Below, piece after piece: positions 1 to 5,648 of a stretch of 64,000 bases of DNA. The position numbers and the translations under genes were made by a program. Under the pieces are notes generated by a model, which made no database searches, was not told the DNA's origin, and was given only the letters and a program-made list of their open reading frames with translations. The DNA is from Alloalcanivorax venustensis ISO4. GTDB taxonomy: Bacteria; Pseudomonadota; Gammaproteobacteria; Pseudomonadales; Alcanivoracaceae. Each line of letters opens with the position of its first letter. Position 1 is the first letter of the stretch. The stretch spans positions 1 to 64,000 of the forward strand of contig NZ_ARXR01000004.1 of the NCBI RefSeq assembly GCF_015356855.1. The letters are read 5' to 3'.

Positions 1-56
1 GGTGTCCACTAAAGCGGGGGAACTACAGAGTCCGACTGCCGCAACTTGTTAAATGC
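1..56 (-). repeat. partial attC site, possibly interrupted by an IS end
   Basis: Read on the minus strand, positions 54-48 give ATTTAAC, a match to the attC R'' core RYYYAAC, directly after the stop of the first cassette gene. The next bases (AAGTTGCGGCAGTCGGAC) look like the left arm of a common attC type, but the matching right arm does not follow. Instead positions 1-29 read, on the minus strand, TGTAGTTCCCCCGC then TTTAGTGGACACC, which resembles an insertion-sequence terminal repeat (IS3-like by eye). The site is cut by the window edge, so this is tentative. Confidence 0.4.
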
Positions 57-431
57 TCACGCATGCGTGCCGCCTGCGTAGAGATGGTTTACACAATAAG
101 CACTGCCATTCACCTGCTTTTCTTCACAACCAGACCGCATGCATACCTTAGAGGCAAGGCCGCCTCGATTCTCCATCATTCGCTCTTTGATCAAGCGCTC
201 GCCATCGAATTCACGCCAGCCTTCTGGTGATGGTACCTTTACTGCATAGCAGGTTTGATACTTATCCCATTCATCCACTTTATAGAGCTGCCCACATACC
301 GGGCACTCCATAAGCTTCACCCAATCACCAATGTCGCGCTCAATTAAGCCCGAAATAAACTCAGAATGAGCATTGCTTATATCAGTTAGCGTCGGCTGAC
401 TGGGAAATCCACACATGACTTCCTTGCCCAT
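57..431 (-). CDS. cassette-borne hypothetical protein with Cys pairs
   Basis: A 124-residue protein that I do not recognise. It has a C-x2-C pair at residues 43/46, a single Cys at 61, and a C-terminal group Cys97, Cys102, Cys113 and His116, which together suggest a small zinc-binding fold. There is no signal peptide or membrane segment. The ATG at 431 lies inside the R' core of the upstream attC, and the stop touches the next R'' core, which is the tight packing expected of an integron gene cassette. A second in-frame ATG six codons in is an alternative start. GC is clearly lower than in the genes after 3,000. Function unknown. Confidence 0.6.
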   Translation of the reverse strand: MGKEVMCGFPSQPTLTDISNAHSEFISGLIERDIGDWVKLMECPVCGQLYKVDEWDKYQTCYAVKVPSPEGWREFDGERLIKERMMENRGGLASKVCMRSGCEEKQVNGSAYCVNHLYAGGTHA

Positions 432-489
432 TTAACGTTCAAACAGCGGCGCACGCAGTGCGTCCGCGAACTGCTTTTCTTGGTTATAT
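430..489 (-). repeat. attC recombination site
   Basis: On the minus strand the site opens with ATATAAC (489-483), closes with GTTAAAT (436-430), and between them holds a strong imperfect palindrome (CGCGGACGCA pairing with TGCGTGCGCCG). Length about 60 bp, the usual size of short attC sites. It lies between two small same-strand genes, exactly where a cassette junction is expected. Such sites are recombined by IntI as folded bottom strand. Confidence 0.75.
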
Positions 490-527
490 ACACAGCTTTC
501 ATAAAACGATCACATATAATAACTACA

Positions 528-749
528 TCAGCCTCTAGGCTCGATTTTGTCTTCCTGACTTGACTCAGACAAGCTTTGACTTTCTTTCTTCATCTGCTTT
601 CTCACCATAACACCCATTAAGTATGAGTTTGCGAAACTCCAGACGAGAACGATTAAAGGTGCATACCATGGCACCCAGCCAAAAAAGGCTGCGACGATAG
701 CTGCGAGCAACAGGTACCAACCAAACTGAACCATAGCTCTTGGATTCAT
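528..749 (-). CDS. small cassette-borne membrane protein
   Basis: A 73-residue protein with two hydrophobic stretches (about residues 8-26 and 29-50), then a short basic stretch (VRKQMKK) and a polar tail rich in Ser and Glu. This is the layout of a two-pass inner-membrane protein with a cytoplasmic tail. It sits alone between two attC sites on the minus strand and is the gene of one cassette. No family recognised and no catalytic residues visible. The start is the ATG at 749; a second ATG five codons in (MVQF) is possible. Function unknown. Confidence 0.5.
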   Translation of the reverse strand: MNPRAMVQFGWYLLLAAIVAAFFGWVPWYAPLIVLVWSFANSYLMGVMVRKQMKKESQSLSESSQEDKIEPRG

Positions 750-823
750 ACCTACACGCCTCTCAAAAATTCAAAAGTATTGCATAGCGTTAGACGCTAG
801 ATAAAAAATACGACTACACTTGT

Positions 824-883
824 ATATAACGCCCAGCAAAGGCTTCGTAGGTCGGCCTGCTGTTGCTTTTTATGTGTTGCTCA
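824..883 (-). repeat. attC-like recombination site (short or degenerate)
   Basis: Immediately after the stop of the lipoprotein gene, the minus strand reads GAGCAAC, then a hairpin in which CAGCAGGC pairs with GCCTTTGCTG around ACGAA, then GGGCGTTATAT. The R' half (GTTATAT) is acceptable; the R'' half is a weaker match to RYYYAAC than at the two neighbouring sites. Position between two cassette genes supports the call. About 45-60 bp. Confidence 0.5.
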
Positions 884-1264
884 GTATGCTCTACACGCAT
901 TCCCCTTCCAGCGCCATGAAGAAATATAGCCATCGTTGATTTCGAATGTTGTTTGGCAGGACTTTGTGTATGAATAGCCGGAACTACCGCCGACGCTGGT
1001 CGTGGTTGCTGTGTTTGTATAATTATTATACGTCGTATAATACGTTGGGCTCGTTCCTGGCACATAACCACTACGAGACTCTTGATAGGTTAAGTATTTC
1101 ACCCCGCCCGTTGCTTCATATACTTGTTGCGGCGGCCCCCATTTACTTATTAATTCCATCTCTGTGCTTCCAATCCATGTCTGCAATATAGCCTCATAGT
1201 TTGCCGTGGTTGCACACCCTGCAAGCAAAAATACAATAACAAAAAAAGCTATTCGTAGATTCAT
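881..1264 (-). CDS. cassette-borne SmpA/OmlA-like lipoprotein
   Basis: A 127-residue predicted lipoprotein. The N-terminus has a hydrophobic core ending in the lipobox L-A-G-C, with Cys17 as the lipidation site, so the mature protein should sit in the outer (or inner) membrane facing the periplasm. Residues 20-50 (Trp-x2-Gly... KWGPP... VYEATGG) resemble the small SmpA/OmlA or DUF-type lipoproteins found often in gene cassettes. The middle is Tyr/Thr/Ser rich; Cys pairs near the end may form a disulfide. The ATG at 1,264 is chosen because GGGGGGAG lies just upstream and it opens directly with the signal sequence; an in-frame ATG four codons earlier is less likely. Confidence 0.6.
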   Translation of the reverse strand: MNLRIAFFVIVFLLAGCATTANYEAILQTWIGSTEMELISKWGPPQQVYEATGGVKYLTYQESRSGYVPGTSPTYYTTYNNYTNTATTTSVGGSSGYSYTKSCQTTFEINDGYISSWRWKGNACRAY

Positions 1265-1292
1265 TTCTCCCCCCAACTTCTTATCTTGTTGT

Positions 1293-1352
1293 ACATAACG
1301 CTCGAGCTAAGCCGCGCTGCGACGCGGCGTCGGCTTGAATGAACTGTTAGGT
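1293..1352 (-). repeat. canonical attC recombination site
   Basis: The clearest attC in the window. On the minus strand it starts with ACCTAAC (1,352-1,346), contains AAGCCGACGCCGC pairing with GCAGCGCGGCTTA around a short loop, and ends with GTTATGT (1,299-1,293). This closely follows the common attC form of proteobacterial chromosomal integrons. The stop codon of the upstream gene (TAA at 1,349-1,347) is part of the R'' core, as in many cassettes. Confidence 0.88.
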
Positions 1353-1874
1353 GCGTGTGCGACGTTGCACCGAGATCTGTTTCGTGATGCGGCGATTGAT
1401 CTTTCGCTTCCATTCAAGCTGTTTGTCCGAGAGCTTTCGCTTTAGGCGCGTACTGACCAAGAATCTATATTCAGTGTCATAGATGTATCCCATCTGGCAC
1501 CCGTGCTCGATGACGTCGAGGTTAGCGTTGGCATACGGGTCTTTTGCAATTCGTTTCAGGCCATCGAAAAGGTTGCCCGTATCAATACCAATGAAGCGAT
1601 TGATACAAACGTTGCCGACGTACGTTGACTGGCCTGTGATGCGATTTCTTATGTAGCAGTGTTCTTTGATTTCTTGTCCACAAGGGCAGTGATCGAACTC
1701 TTCCGTTATCTCAACACTTACCAAGTCCCACTCAGTGCGAGCTACCTCGAATATTTCCGACCGTGATAGCGGGAGTATGTGAGTCTTCAACCTTTCGAAG
1801 TTATGTTCCACAGTGGTCTCCGGCACGGACCTAACAGGTATTAGGACGCCAGCTCGAATAGCCAATGAACGCAC
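1347..1874 (-). CDS. cassette-borne hypothetical protein with CPCG motif
   Basis: A 175-residue protein, GTG start. Residues 63-90 carry a pattern Cys-Pro-Cys-Gly ... Cys73 ... Tyr-Val-Gly-x2-Cys90, with the sequence TGQSTYVGNVC; this looks like a small zinc-ribbon-like unit and is typical of a group of uncharacterised cassette and phage proteins. The C-terminus is strongly basic (RKINRRITKQ), which would suit nucleic-acid binding; that is inference. The stop codon lies in the attC core. The first 20 residues do not look like a protein start, and coding-like sequence continues upstream in another frame, so the true N-terminus may be longer and frameshifted. Confidence 0.55.
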   Translation of the reverse strand: MRSLAIRAGVLIPVRSVPETTVEHNFERLKTHILPLSRSEIFEVARTEWDLVSVEITEEFDHCPCGQEIKEHCYIRNRITGQSTYVGNVCINRFIGIDTGNLFDGLKRIAKDPYANANLDVIEHGCQMGYIYDTEYRFLVSTRLKRKLSDKQLEWKRKINRRITKQISVQRRTRT

Positions 1875-2031
1875 CGGCGTCGTATCACGTTATAGTTTTC
1901 AACAAGACGACGGGGTCCAGTCTTATCTTTTGCTTCAACCGGATACACCTTCTTCATACGACCATCAGACAAAAAATCAAAGCCGGATCCCGGAATGCAT
2001 CCATACCTGCGCTGAAATTTTTAGGTTTCTT
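1875..2031 (-). other. coding-like stretch upstream of the CPCG gene, frame-shifted
   Basis: Between the two cassette genes no clear attC is visible. One minus-strand frame is open for 57 codons, ending at a stop around 1,850, and reads like real protein in the middle (GFDFLSDGRMKKVYPVEAKD, then TGPRRLVENYNVIRRR). It runs into the GTG start of the 1,347-1,874 gene in a different frame. It may be the broken N-terminal part of that gene, or a leftover of another cassette. Confidence 0.3.
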
Positions 2032-2364
2032 TCAGTCGCAGTAATAACCATAGCAATTTGACTTTGGTTCTGGAGACCGATCATAACGATTGGTAACGCC
2101 ATCGTTATCATTATCTCTGTAGTCCCATGATGAATTATTACGATTCGTCGCCCCCATTCCAGAGCTGAATTCATCGCGTTGATAACCGCCGTTACTTTGA
2201 GAGTTTCTATTGTTATACCGGTAGCTGTCGGGGCCACTTCTATAGTGACCCTGAACGTACGTTCCATCACTTTTCATATAGCCGTTAATCCACTGGTCTG
2301 AAAGGGCTGAGCCAGAAACGAAAAAGCAACAGACGATTGCCGCAAGTTCCAATCTCTTTCTCAT
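2032..2364 (-). CDS. cassette-borne secreted small protein
   Basis: A 110-residue protein with a clear Sec signal peptide (basic MRKR, hydrophobic core, likely cleavage after residue 21 at A-L-S). The mature part begins QWINGYMKSDGTYVQGHYR, a pattern (Asn-Gly-Tyr ... Asp-Gly-Thr-Tyr-Val-x-Gly-His-Tyr) common in short exported proteins of gene cassettes, and ends with an Asn/Asp/Tyr-rich tail with DNDNDG, which could bind calcium, and two Cys near the end. Role unknown; export to the periplasm is the only firm inference. The expected attC downstream is not recognisable. Confidence 0.6.
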   Translation of the reverse strand: MRKRLELAAIVCCFFVSGSALSDQWINGYMKSDGTYVQGHYRSGPDSYRYNNRNSQSNGGYQRDEFSSGMGATNRNNSSWDYRDNDNDGVTNRYDRSPEPKSNCYGYYCD

Positions 2365-2464
2365 TGGTCACCTACTATTTTTTAAAGTCTTCACAAAACA
2401 GCACAAACTATGTGCGCCCCAATATTGCTTTGGCAGTGTCGTATTCAGGTATATTTTGAATTAA

Positions 2465-2629
2465 TCATGATTTTCGCCAATGGCCTGTCACCCATTCCCA
2501 TTGGCTGTGATTGTAGTCATACCTCCAATGACCTTTCACCCATTCGCTTTTCCCTGGTGGTCTCCGTGGTCTAAGTGCTTGGGGCCGATCTGGTGGTTTC
2601 GGCGGCCGCGATCGCTTTGGGCTTTTCAT
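2465..2629 (-). CDS. 54-residue basic protein with two W-x-x-G-H-W repeats
   Basis: A short gene with a strong ribosome binding site (AAGGAGGG, nine bases before the ATG at 2,629). The protein starts with a Lys/Arg/Pro-rich segment (MKSPKRSRPPKPPDRPQ) and ends with two copies of a Trp-Val-x-Gly-His-Trp-Arg motif (residues 30-36 and 46-52) with Tyr/Asn between. This resembles the YXWGXW/WxxGHW repeats of small periplasmic or outer-membrane-associated proteins, but no signal peptide is visible. It follows the 2,645-2,809 gene by 15 bases, so the two may be co-translated. Confidence 0.45.
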   Translation of the reverse strand: MKSPKRSRPPKPPDRPQALRPRRPPGKSEWVKGHWRYDYNHSQWEWVTGHWRKS

Positions 2630-2644
2630 TATAAGCGCCCTCCT

Positions 2645-2809
2645 TCAGGTTCTGCTTGGACCAACGACTACGTACTTCCGTTGTCTCTTTGGGACTAGAG
2701 CTTCGTCGGCATCTTTTGATTCGACTATGTAGCCGAAGCCTACGTTTGGATACGTACTAGACTTCTGTCTTTTCGTTGCTTCTGCAAATAAAAGCGTGAC
2801 CCGTTTCAC
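2645..2809 (-). CDS. possible 54-residue hypothetical protein
   Basis: An open frame with a GTG start at 2,809 encoding a basic 54-residue protein; the middle reads SSTYPNVGFGYIVESKD, then DEALVPKRQRKYVVVG, which has the amino-acid balance of a real protein. No strong ribosome binding site is seen before the GTG, and a TTGACT/TTTTAT pair with 17-base spacing overlaps its first codons and could instead be a promoter for the following small gene. Its stop is next to the ribosome binding site of that gene. Unknown function; could be a remnant. Confidence 0.3.
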   Translation of the reverse strand: MKRVTLLFAEATKRQKSSTYPNVGFGYIVESKDADEALVPKRQRKYVVVGPSRT

Positions 2810-3025
2810 AAGTCAACACTTGTAGCCATTTGTCGCTAAAGCACAATAATCGTGAGATATAGAAGCCTGCGAAAAGTAATGACTAACTAACGTTGTTCTG
2901 GGCGAGGTTTCATATTGAGATTTAAAAGGGTATGCATGCGAAATAAACGCCATCGCGGCTGAAGCGGTGCGCCGCCCGACCGCTCCTACAGGGCGGGTGC
3001 GGGTGGTTTTAGCCGGGGTGGGTAG
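2810..3025. other. junction between cassette array and chromosomal backbone
   Basis: No gene seen. On the minus strand around 2,885-2,905 the sequence GAACAACGTTAGTTAG looks like a cassette boundary (AAC ... GTTRRR) and marks where AT-rich cassette DNA gives way to GC-rich backbone. Positions 2,955-3,000 hold a REP-like piece (GCGGTGCGCCGCCCGACCGC followed by TCCTACAGG) downstream of pdxH. No integrase gene is visible here, although this is the side where one would be expected. Confidence 0.4.
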
Positions 3026-3655
3026 TCAGGGCGCCAAGCGTTCCCGCGCCCATTCGCCGCCATCCCTGATATAGCGGAACCGGTCATGCAACCGACTAGG
3101 CCGCCCATGCCAGAACTGGATCTCCTCGGGAACGATACGGTAACCACCCCAGGTCTCCGGCATGGGGATGGTCTCACCTTCCGGATACTGCTCGTCCAGC
3201 TTCGCCATATCCGCTTCCAACTGCTCCCGGCTTGCAGGCCGGCTCTGATGGGAGACGGCGGCGCTGAGCTGGCTGCCCCGGGGGCGGCTGGCGAAGTAGT
3301 TGCGGGATTGTTGGGCGGGGATTTTCTCGGCGCGGCCGTTGACGATCAGTTGGCGGTCGAAGGGGCCCCAGAACATGACGAAGGAGACGTTGGGGTTGGC
3401 GGCGATGTCGTCGCCTTTACGGCTGTCGTAGTGGGTGAAGAAGACGAAGCCGCCGTCTTCAATGCCTTTGAGCAGCACCACGCGGCTGGAGGGGCGGCCG
3501 TCGGCGGAGACGGTGGCCAGAGTCATGGCGTTGGCCAGGGGCAACTCGGCGTTGATGGCGTCGTCGACCCAGCGGCGGGCTTGTTCCACCGGGTCCGCCA
3601 GCAGGTCGGCTTCGGTGAGGCCGGGGGCGTGGTATTCCTGGCGTACGTCTTTCAT
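3026..3655 (-). CDS. pdxH: pyridoxamine/pyridoxine 5'-phosphate oxidase
   Basis: FMN-dependent oxidase making pyridoxal 5'-phosphate from pyridoxamine or pyridoxine 5'-phosphate, the last step of vitamin B6 synthesis and salvage; cytoplasmic. The 209 residues match the family length and hold its hallmarks: ATVSADGRPSSRVVLLKG (FMN-binding strand), FFTHYDSRKGDD, the FWGPFDRQLIVNGRAEKIP segment, and the C-terminal signature EEIQFWHGRPSRLHDR, ending in an Arg-Leu-Ala-Pro tail typical of PdxH. It is divergent from the ChaC-like gene, with two palindromes in the shared promoter region. Highly confident call. Confidence 0.95.
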   Translation of the reverse strand: MKDVRQEYHAPGLTEADLLADPVEQARRWVDDAINAELPLANAMTLATVSADGRPSSRVVLLKGIEDGGFVFFTHYDSRKGDDIAANPNVSFVMFWGPFDRQLIVNGRAEKIPAQQSRNYFASRPRGSQLSAAVSHQSRPASREQLEADMAKLDEQYPEGETIPMPETWGGYRIVPEEIQFWHGRPSRLHDRFRYIRDGGEWARERLAP

Positions 3656-3689
3656 GAGATATCCTTGGCGATTCCGAGAGGCGTCTAGG

Positions 3690-3727
3690 TTATGCGCAAC
3701 GCATAAGATGTTATCCGTTACGCATAA
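3690..3727. promoter_or_regulatory. tandem 17-bp palindromes, candidate operator
   Basis: Two copies of a 17-bp palindrome lie exactly 21 bp apart: TTATGCG-CAA-CGCATAA (3,690-3,706) and TTATCCG-TTA-CGCATAA (3,711-3,727). Spacing of two helical turns on the same DNA face is typical for a dimeric repressor or activator. They sit in the divergent promoter region of pdxH and the ChaC-like gene. The regulator is unknown. Confidence 0.5.
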
Positions 3728-3747
3728 AAGATGCAGTCGCGGGTAAA

Positions 3748-3805
3748 GGCCGTGCCGGCTGCACGGCCGTGCCCGCGCTTCATCCTGTATCCTGCATCCT
3801 GTATC
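3748..3805. repeat. GGCCGTGC box plus 7-bp tandem repeat
   Basis: Inverted GGCCGTGCC/GCACGGCC boxes are followed by a heptamer array ATCCTGT-ATCCTGC-ATCCTGT-ATC (3,782-3,805). The same boxes and heptads occur in the mirrored element at 31,791-32,212. It ends a few bases before the ChaC-like start codon, so it lies in the leader of that gene. Confidence 0.6.
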
Positions 3806-3816
3806 TTCCTTCCGTT

Positions 3817-4383
3817 ATGACTCTCGACACTTCCGAACTCAATAAATCCCGCCAGGACCTGAGCGGCCGGGCCGATGTCTGGCTGTTCGGCTACGGCTCG
3901 CTGATTTTCAAGGCGGACTTTCCGTTTCTGGAGCGCCGGCCCGCCAGCATCGAGGGCTGGGCGCGGCGCTTCTGGCAGGGCTCCCACGATCATCGCGGCA
4001 CGCCGGAGCGGCCGGGCCGTGTGCTGACGCTGGTGGAGAGTACGGGCACGGTGTGCGCGGGCATGGCGTACCGGGTGGCGCCGTCGGTGTTCGAGCATCT
4101 GGATGTGCGGGAGAAGAACGGCTATTTGCGGTTCGCCACGCCGATGACGTTCGCCGACGGTGGCCATGAAGAGGGGCTGGTGTACATCGCCACCGAGGAT
4201 AACGCGGCCTTTCTGGGGCCGGCGCCGGAGGACGAGATCGCGCGGCACATTCATGGCAGCCATGGGCCCAGCGGGGCGAACCGGGATTATTTGCTGCGTT
4301 TGGCGGAGGCTTTGCGGGAATTGGGGGCGGAGGATGAGCATGTTTTTGGGTTGGAGCGGCGGCTTCTTGCCTTGGTGCCTTAG
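3817..4383 (+). CDS. ChaC-like gamma-glutamylcyclotransferase
   Basis: A 188-residue protein of the ChaC/gamma-glutamylcyclotransferase family, which converts gamma-glutamyl compounds such as glutathione to 5-oxoproline. The N-terminal YGSLI motif (WLFGYGSLIFKADFPF) is the substrate-binding loop; the region FWQGSHDHRGTPERPGRVLTL is diagnostic of the ChaC branch; the acidic catalytic position is in the DVREKNGY segment. The ATG at 3,817 is chosen because the protein then starts just before the fold; an upstream in-frame extension would translate repeat DNA. It would act in glutathione turnover in the cytoplasm. Confidence 0.82.
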   Translation: MTLDTSELNKSRQDLSGRADVWLFGYGSLIFKADFPFLERRPASIEGWARRFWQGSHDHRGTPERPGRVLTLVESTGTVCAGMAYRVAPSVFEHLDVREKNGYLRFATPMTFADGGHEEGLVYIATEDNAAFLGPAPEDEIARHIHGSHGPSGANRDYLLRLAEALRELGAEDEHVFGLERRLLALVP

Positions 4384-4389
4384 CGGGGG

Positions 4390-4476
4390 TGTCGGGTTAC
4401 GGCCTTTGGCCTAACCCGACCTACCGCCTGTAGGTCGGGTTGAGCGCAGCGAAAGCCGACGTTCCTGTGGCGTCGG
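4390..4476. repeat. intergenic palindromic repeat
   Basis: A compact inverted-repeat element between two convergent genes: GTCGGGTTACGGCC pairs with GGCCTAACCCGAC, and TAGGTCGGGTTGAGCG with AAAGCCGACG and CGTCGGGTCAGG follows. This 'taggtcgggtt..agcgaa..ccgac' form is a widespread gammaproteobacterial intergenic repeat and may act as a bidirectional terminator. Confidence 0.6.
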
Positions 4477-4477
4477 G

Positions 4478-5500
4478 TCAGGGCGCGCGGCGCATTCTTA
4501 GTGGCGTGGTGCCGAACCAGCGCTGGAAGGTGCGGCTGAAGTTGGAGGGGTCCTGGTAGCCGAGTTTCTCGGCGATGCGCTCCACCGGCAGGCTGGTTTC
4601 CAGCAGGTACCAGGCGGCCAATTCGCGGCGCACGTCGTCGAGCAGTTCCTGGAAGCTGGTGCCTTCGGCTTTGAGCTTGCGGATCAGGGTGCGGCGGGAC
4701 ATGGCGAATTCCTCGGCGGTGTCGTCCAGGGTCGGGTAGTCGCCGTCGCGGTCGAGCAGCATCACGCCGATGCGCTGGCTGAGCGGGCCGCCGCTCTGGA
4801 TCTGCCGTAGTTGGTGCTCACAATCGCGCAACGCCGCGCGGTGCGTGGTGGGGTCGGCGGTCAGGCAGGGGGTGTCCAGCAGCGCGGCGGGCAGCGTGAT
4901 GGTGAGCTGGCCGGTGCCGAAGGTCACCGGGCAGCCCAGATACTCTTCGTACACCGACGCCCAGGCGGGCTCGTCCAGCGGCAGGGTGACGGCCACGTCG
5001 CGCAGCCGCCGCGAGGTCACCGTGTCCACCAGCTGAAAGTAGGTGGCGAGGATCGAGCCGGTGACGAACTCGCGGATCTCGGCCAGGTCCACCTGCTCGT
5101 CCAGGGTCAGCACAGCGTGGTCGTCGAATTCCTCGAAGCGCACCCCCACCAGCTGGAACCTTACTCCCACATAGCGGGACACCACCCGCAGCACTTCGCG
5201 CAGGTCCGGCGCGGACACCACCGCGTAGCCCAGTGGCCCGTGGGCGGACACCGAGGTGACGCCGGCGGTTTCCAGGCCGATCCAGGGCTGGCCGGTGAGG
5301 TCGATGGCGCGGCGGATCAGGCGCGACATCTGCTCCAGGCTCAAATAGCGGTGATCGCCCAGCAATTGCTCCCATTGCAGGCGGGTGTCCTGGAATATCA
5401 CCGCGTTATCGAAGCCCCGCTCATGCAAATACGCGCACAAAAGGCGCGGATAGGTGGGGTGAATCGCGGGGCGCAGCCGGTTTGTGATCTGCACGGTCAT
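4478..5500 (-). CDS. AraC-family regulator next to alkB
   Basis: A 340-residue transcriptional regulator. Residues 20-200 form the arabinose-binding-like sensor domain (PF12625 type, as in OruR/ArgR-like AraC proteins) and the last 100 residues carry two helix-turn-helix units: EFAMSRRTLIRKLKAEGTSF and the signature IAEKLGYQDPSNFSRTFQRW. The gene is divergent from alkB with only 148 bp between the start codons, so it probably controls alkB in response to alkanes or alkane-derived acids; this is inference from position. AraC proteins of this type regulate alkane hydroxylase genes in relatives. Confidence 0.85.
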   Translation of the reverse strand: MTVQITNRLRPAIHPTYPRLLCAYLHERGFDNAVIFQDTRLQWEQLLGDHRYLSLEQMSRLIRRAIDLTGQPWIGLETAGVTSVSAHGPLGYAVVSAPDLREVLRVVSRYVGVRFQLVGVRFEEFDDHAVLTLDEQVDLAEIREFVTGSILATYFQLVDTVTSRRLRDVAVTLPLDEPAWASVYEEYLGCPVTFGTGQLTITLPAALLDTPCLTADPTTHRAALRDCEHQLRQIQSGGPLSQRIGVMLLDRDGDYPTLDDTAEEFAMSRRTLIRKLKAEGTSFQELLDDVRRELAAWYLLETSLPVERIAEKLGYQDPSNFSRTFQRWFGTTPLRMRRAP

Positions 5501-5648
5501 GGGTGCCGCTCCCTGGAAGCCTTCCCTCCAAGGTAGTGAATGTCGGCCGCCTTGTCACTTTATGACGATTTATTGCCACTCTAAGCGGTGCCGGTTGGCC
5601 CCGGACAGGCGGAGGATGGAACCATTACATAACAAAGAGGTGAGGTTT

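Noticed and set aside
785..799. Extra attC core at TAGCGT-TAG-ACGCTA
   Set aside because: It contains GTCTAAC on the minus strand but lies in the leader of the next gene, with no second core or stem of the right length.
1..2900. CRISPR array
   Set aside because: The repeats are attC hairpins with genes between them, not short direct repeats with spacers.
2880..2905. attI site next to pdxH
   Set aside because: GAACAACGTTAG is suggestive, but there is no integrase, no second binding site and no promoter to support it; kept only as a possible boundary.
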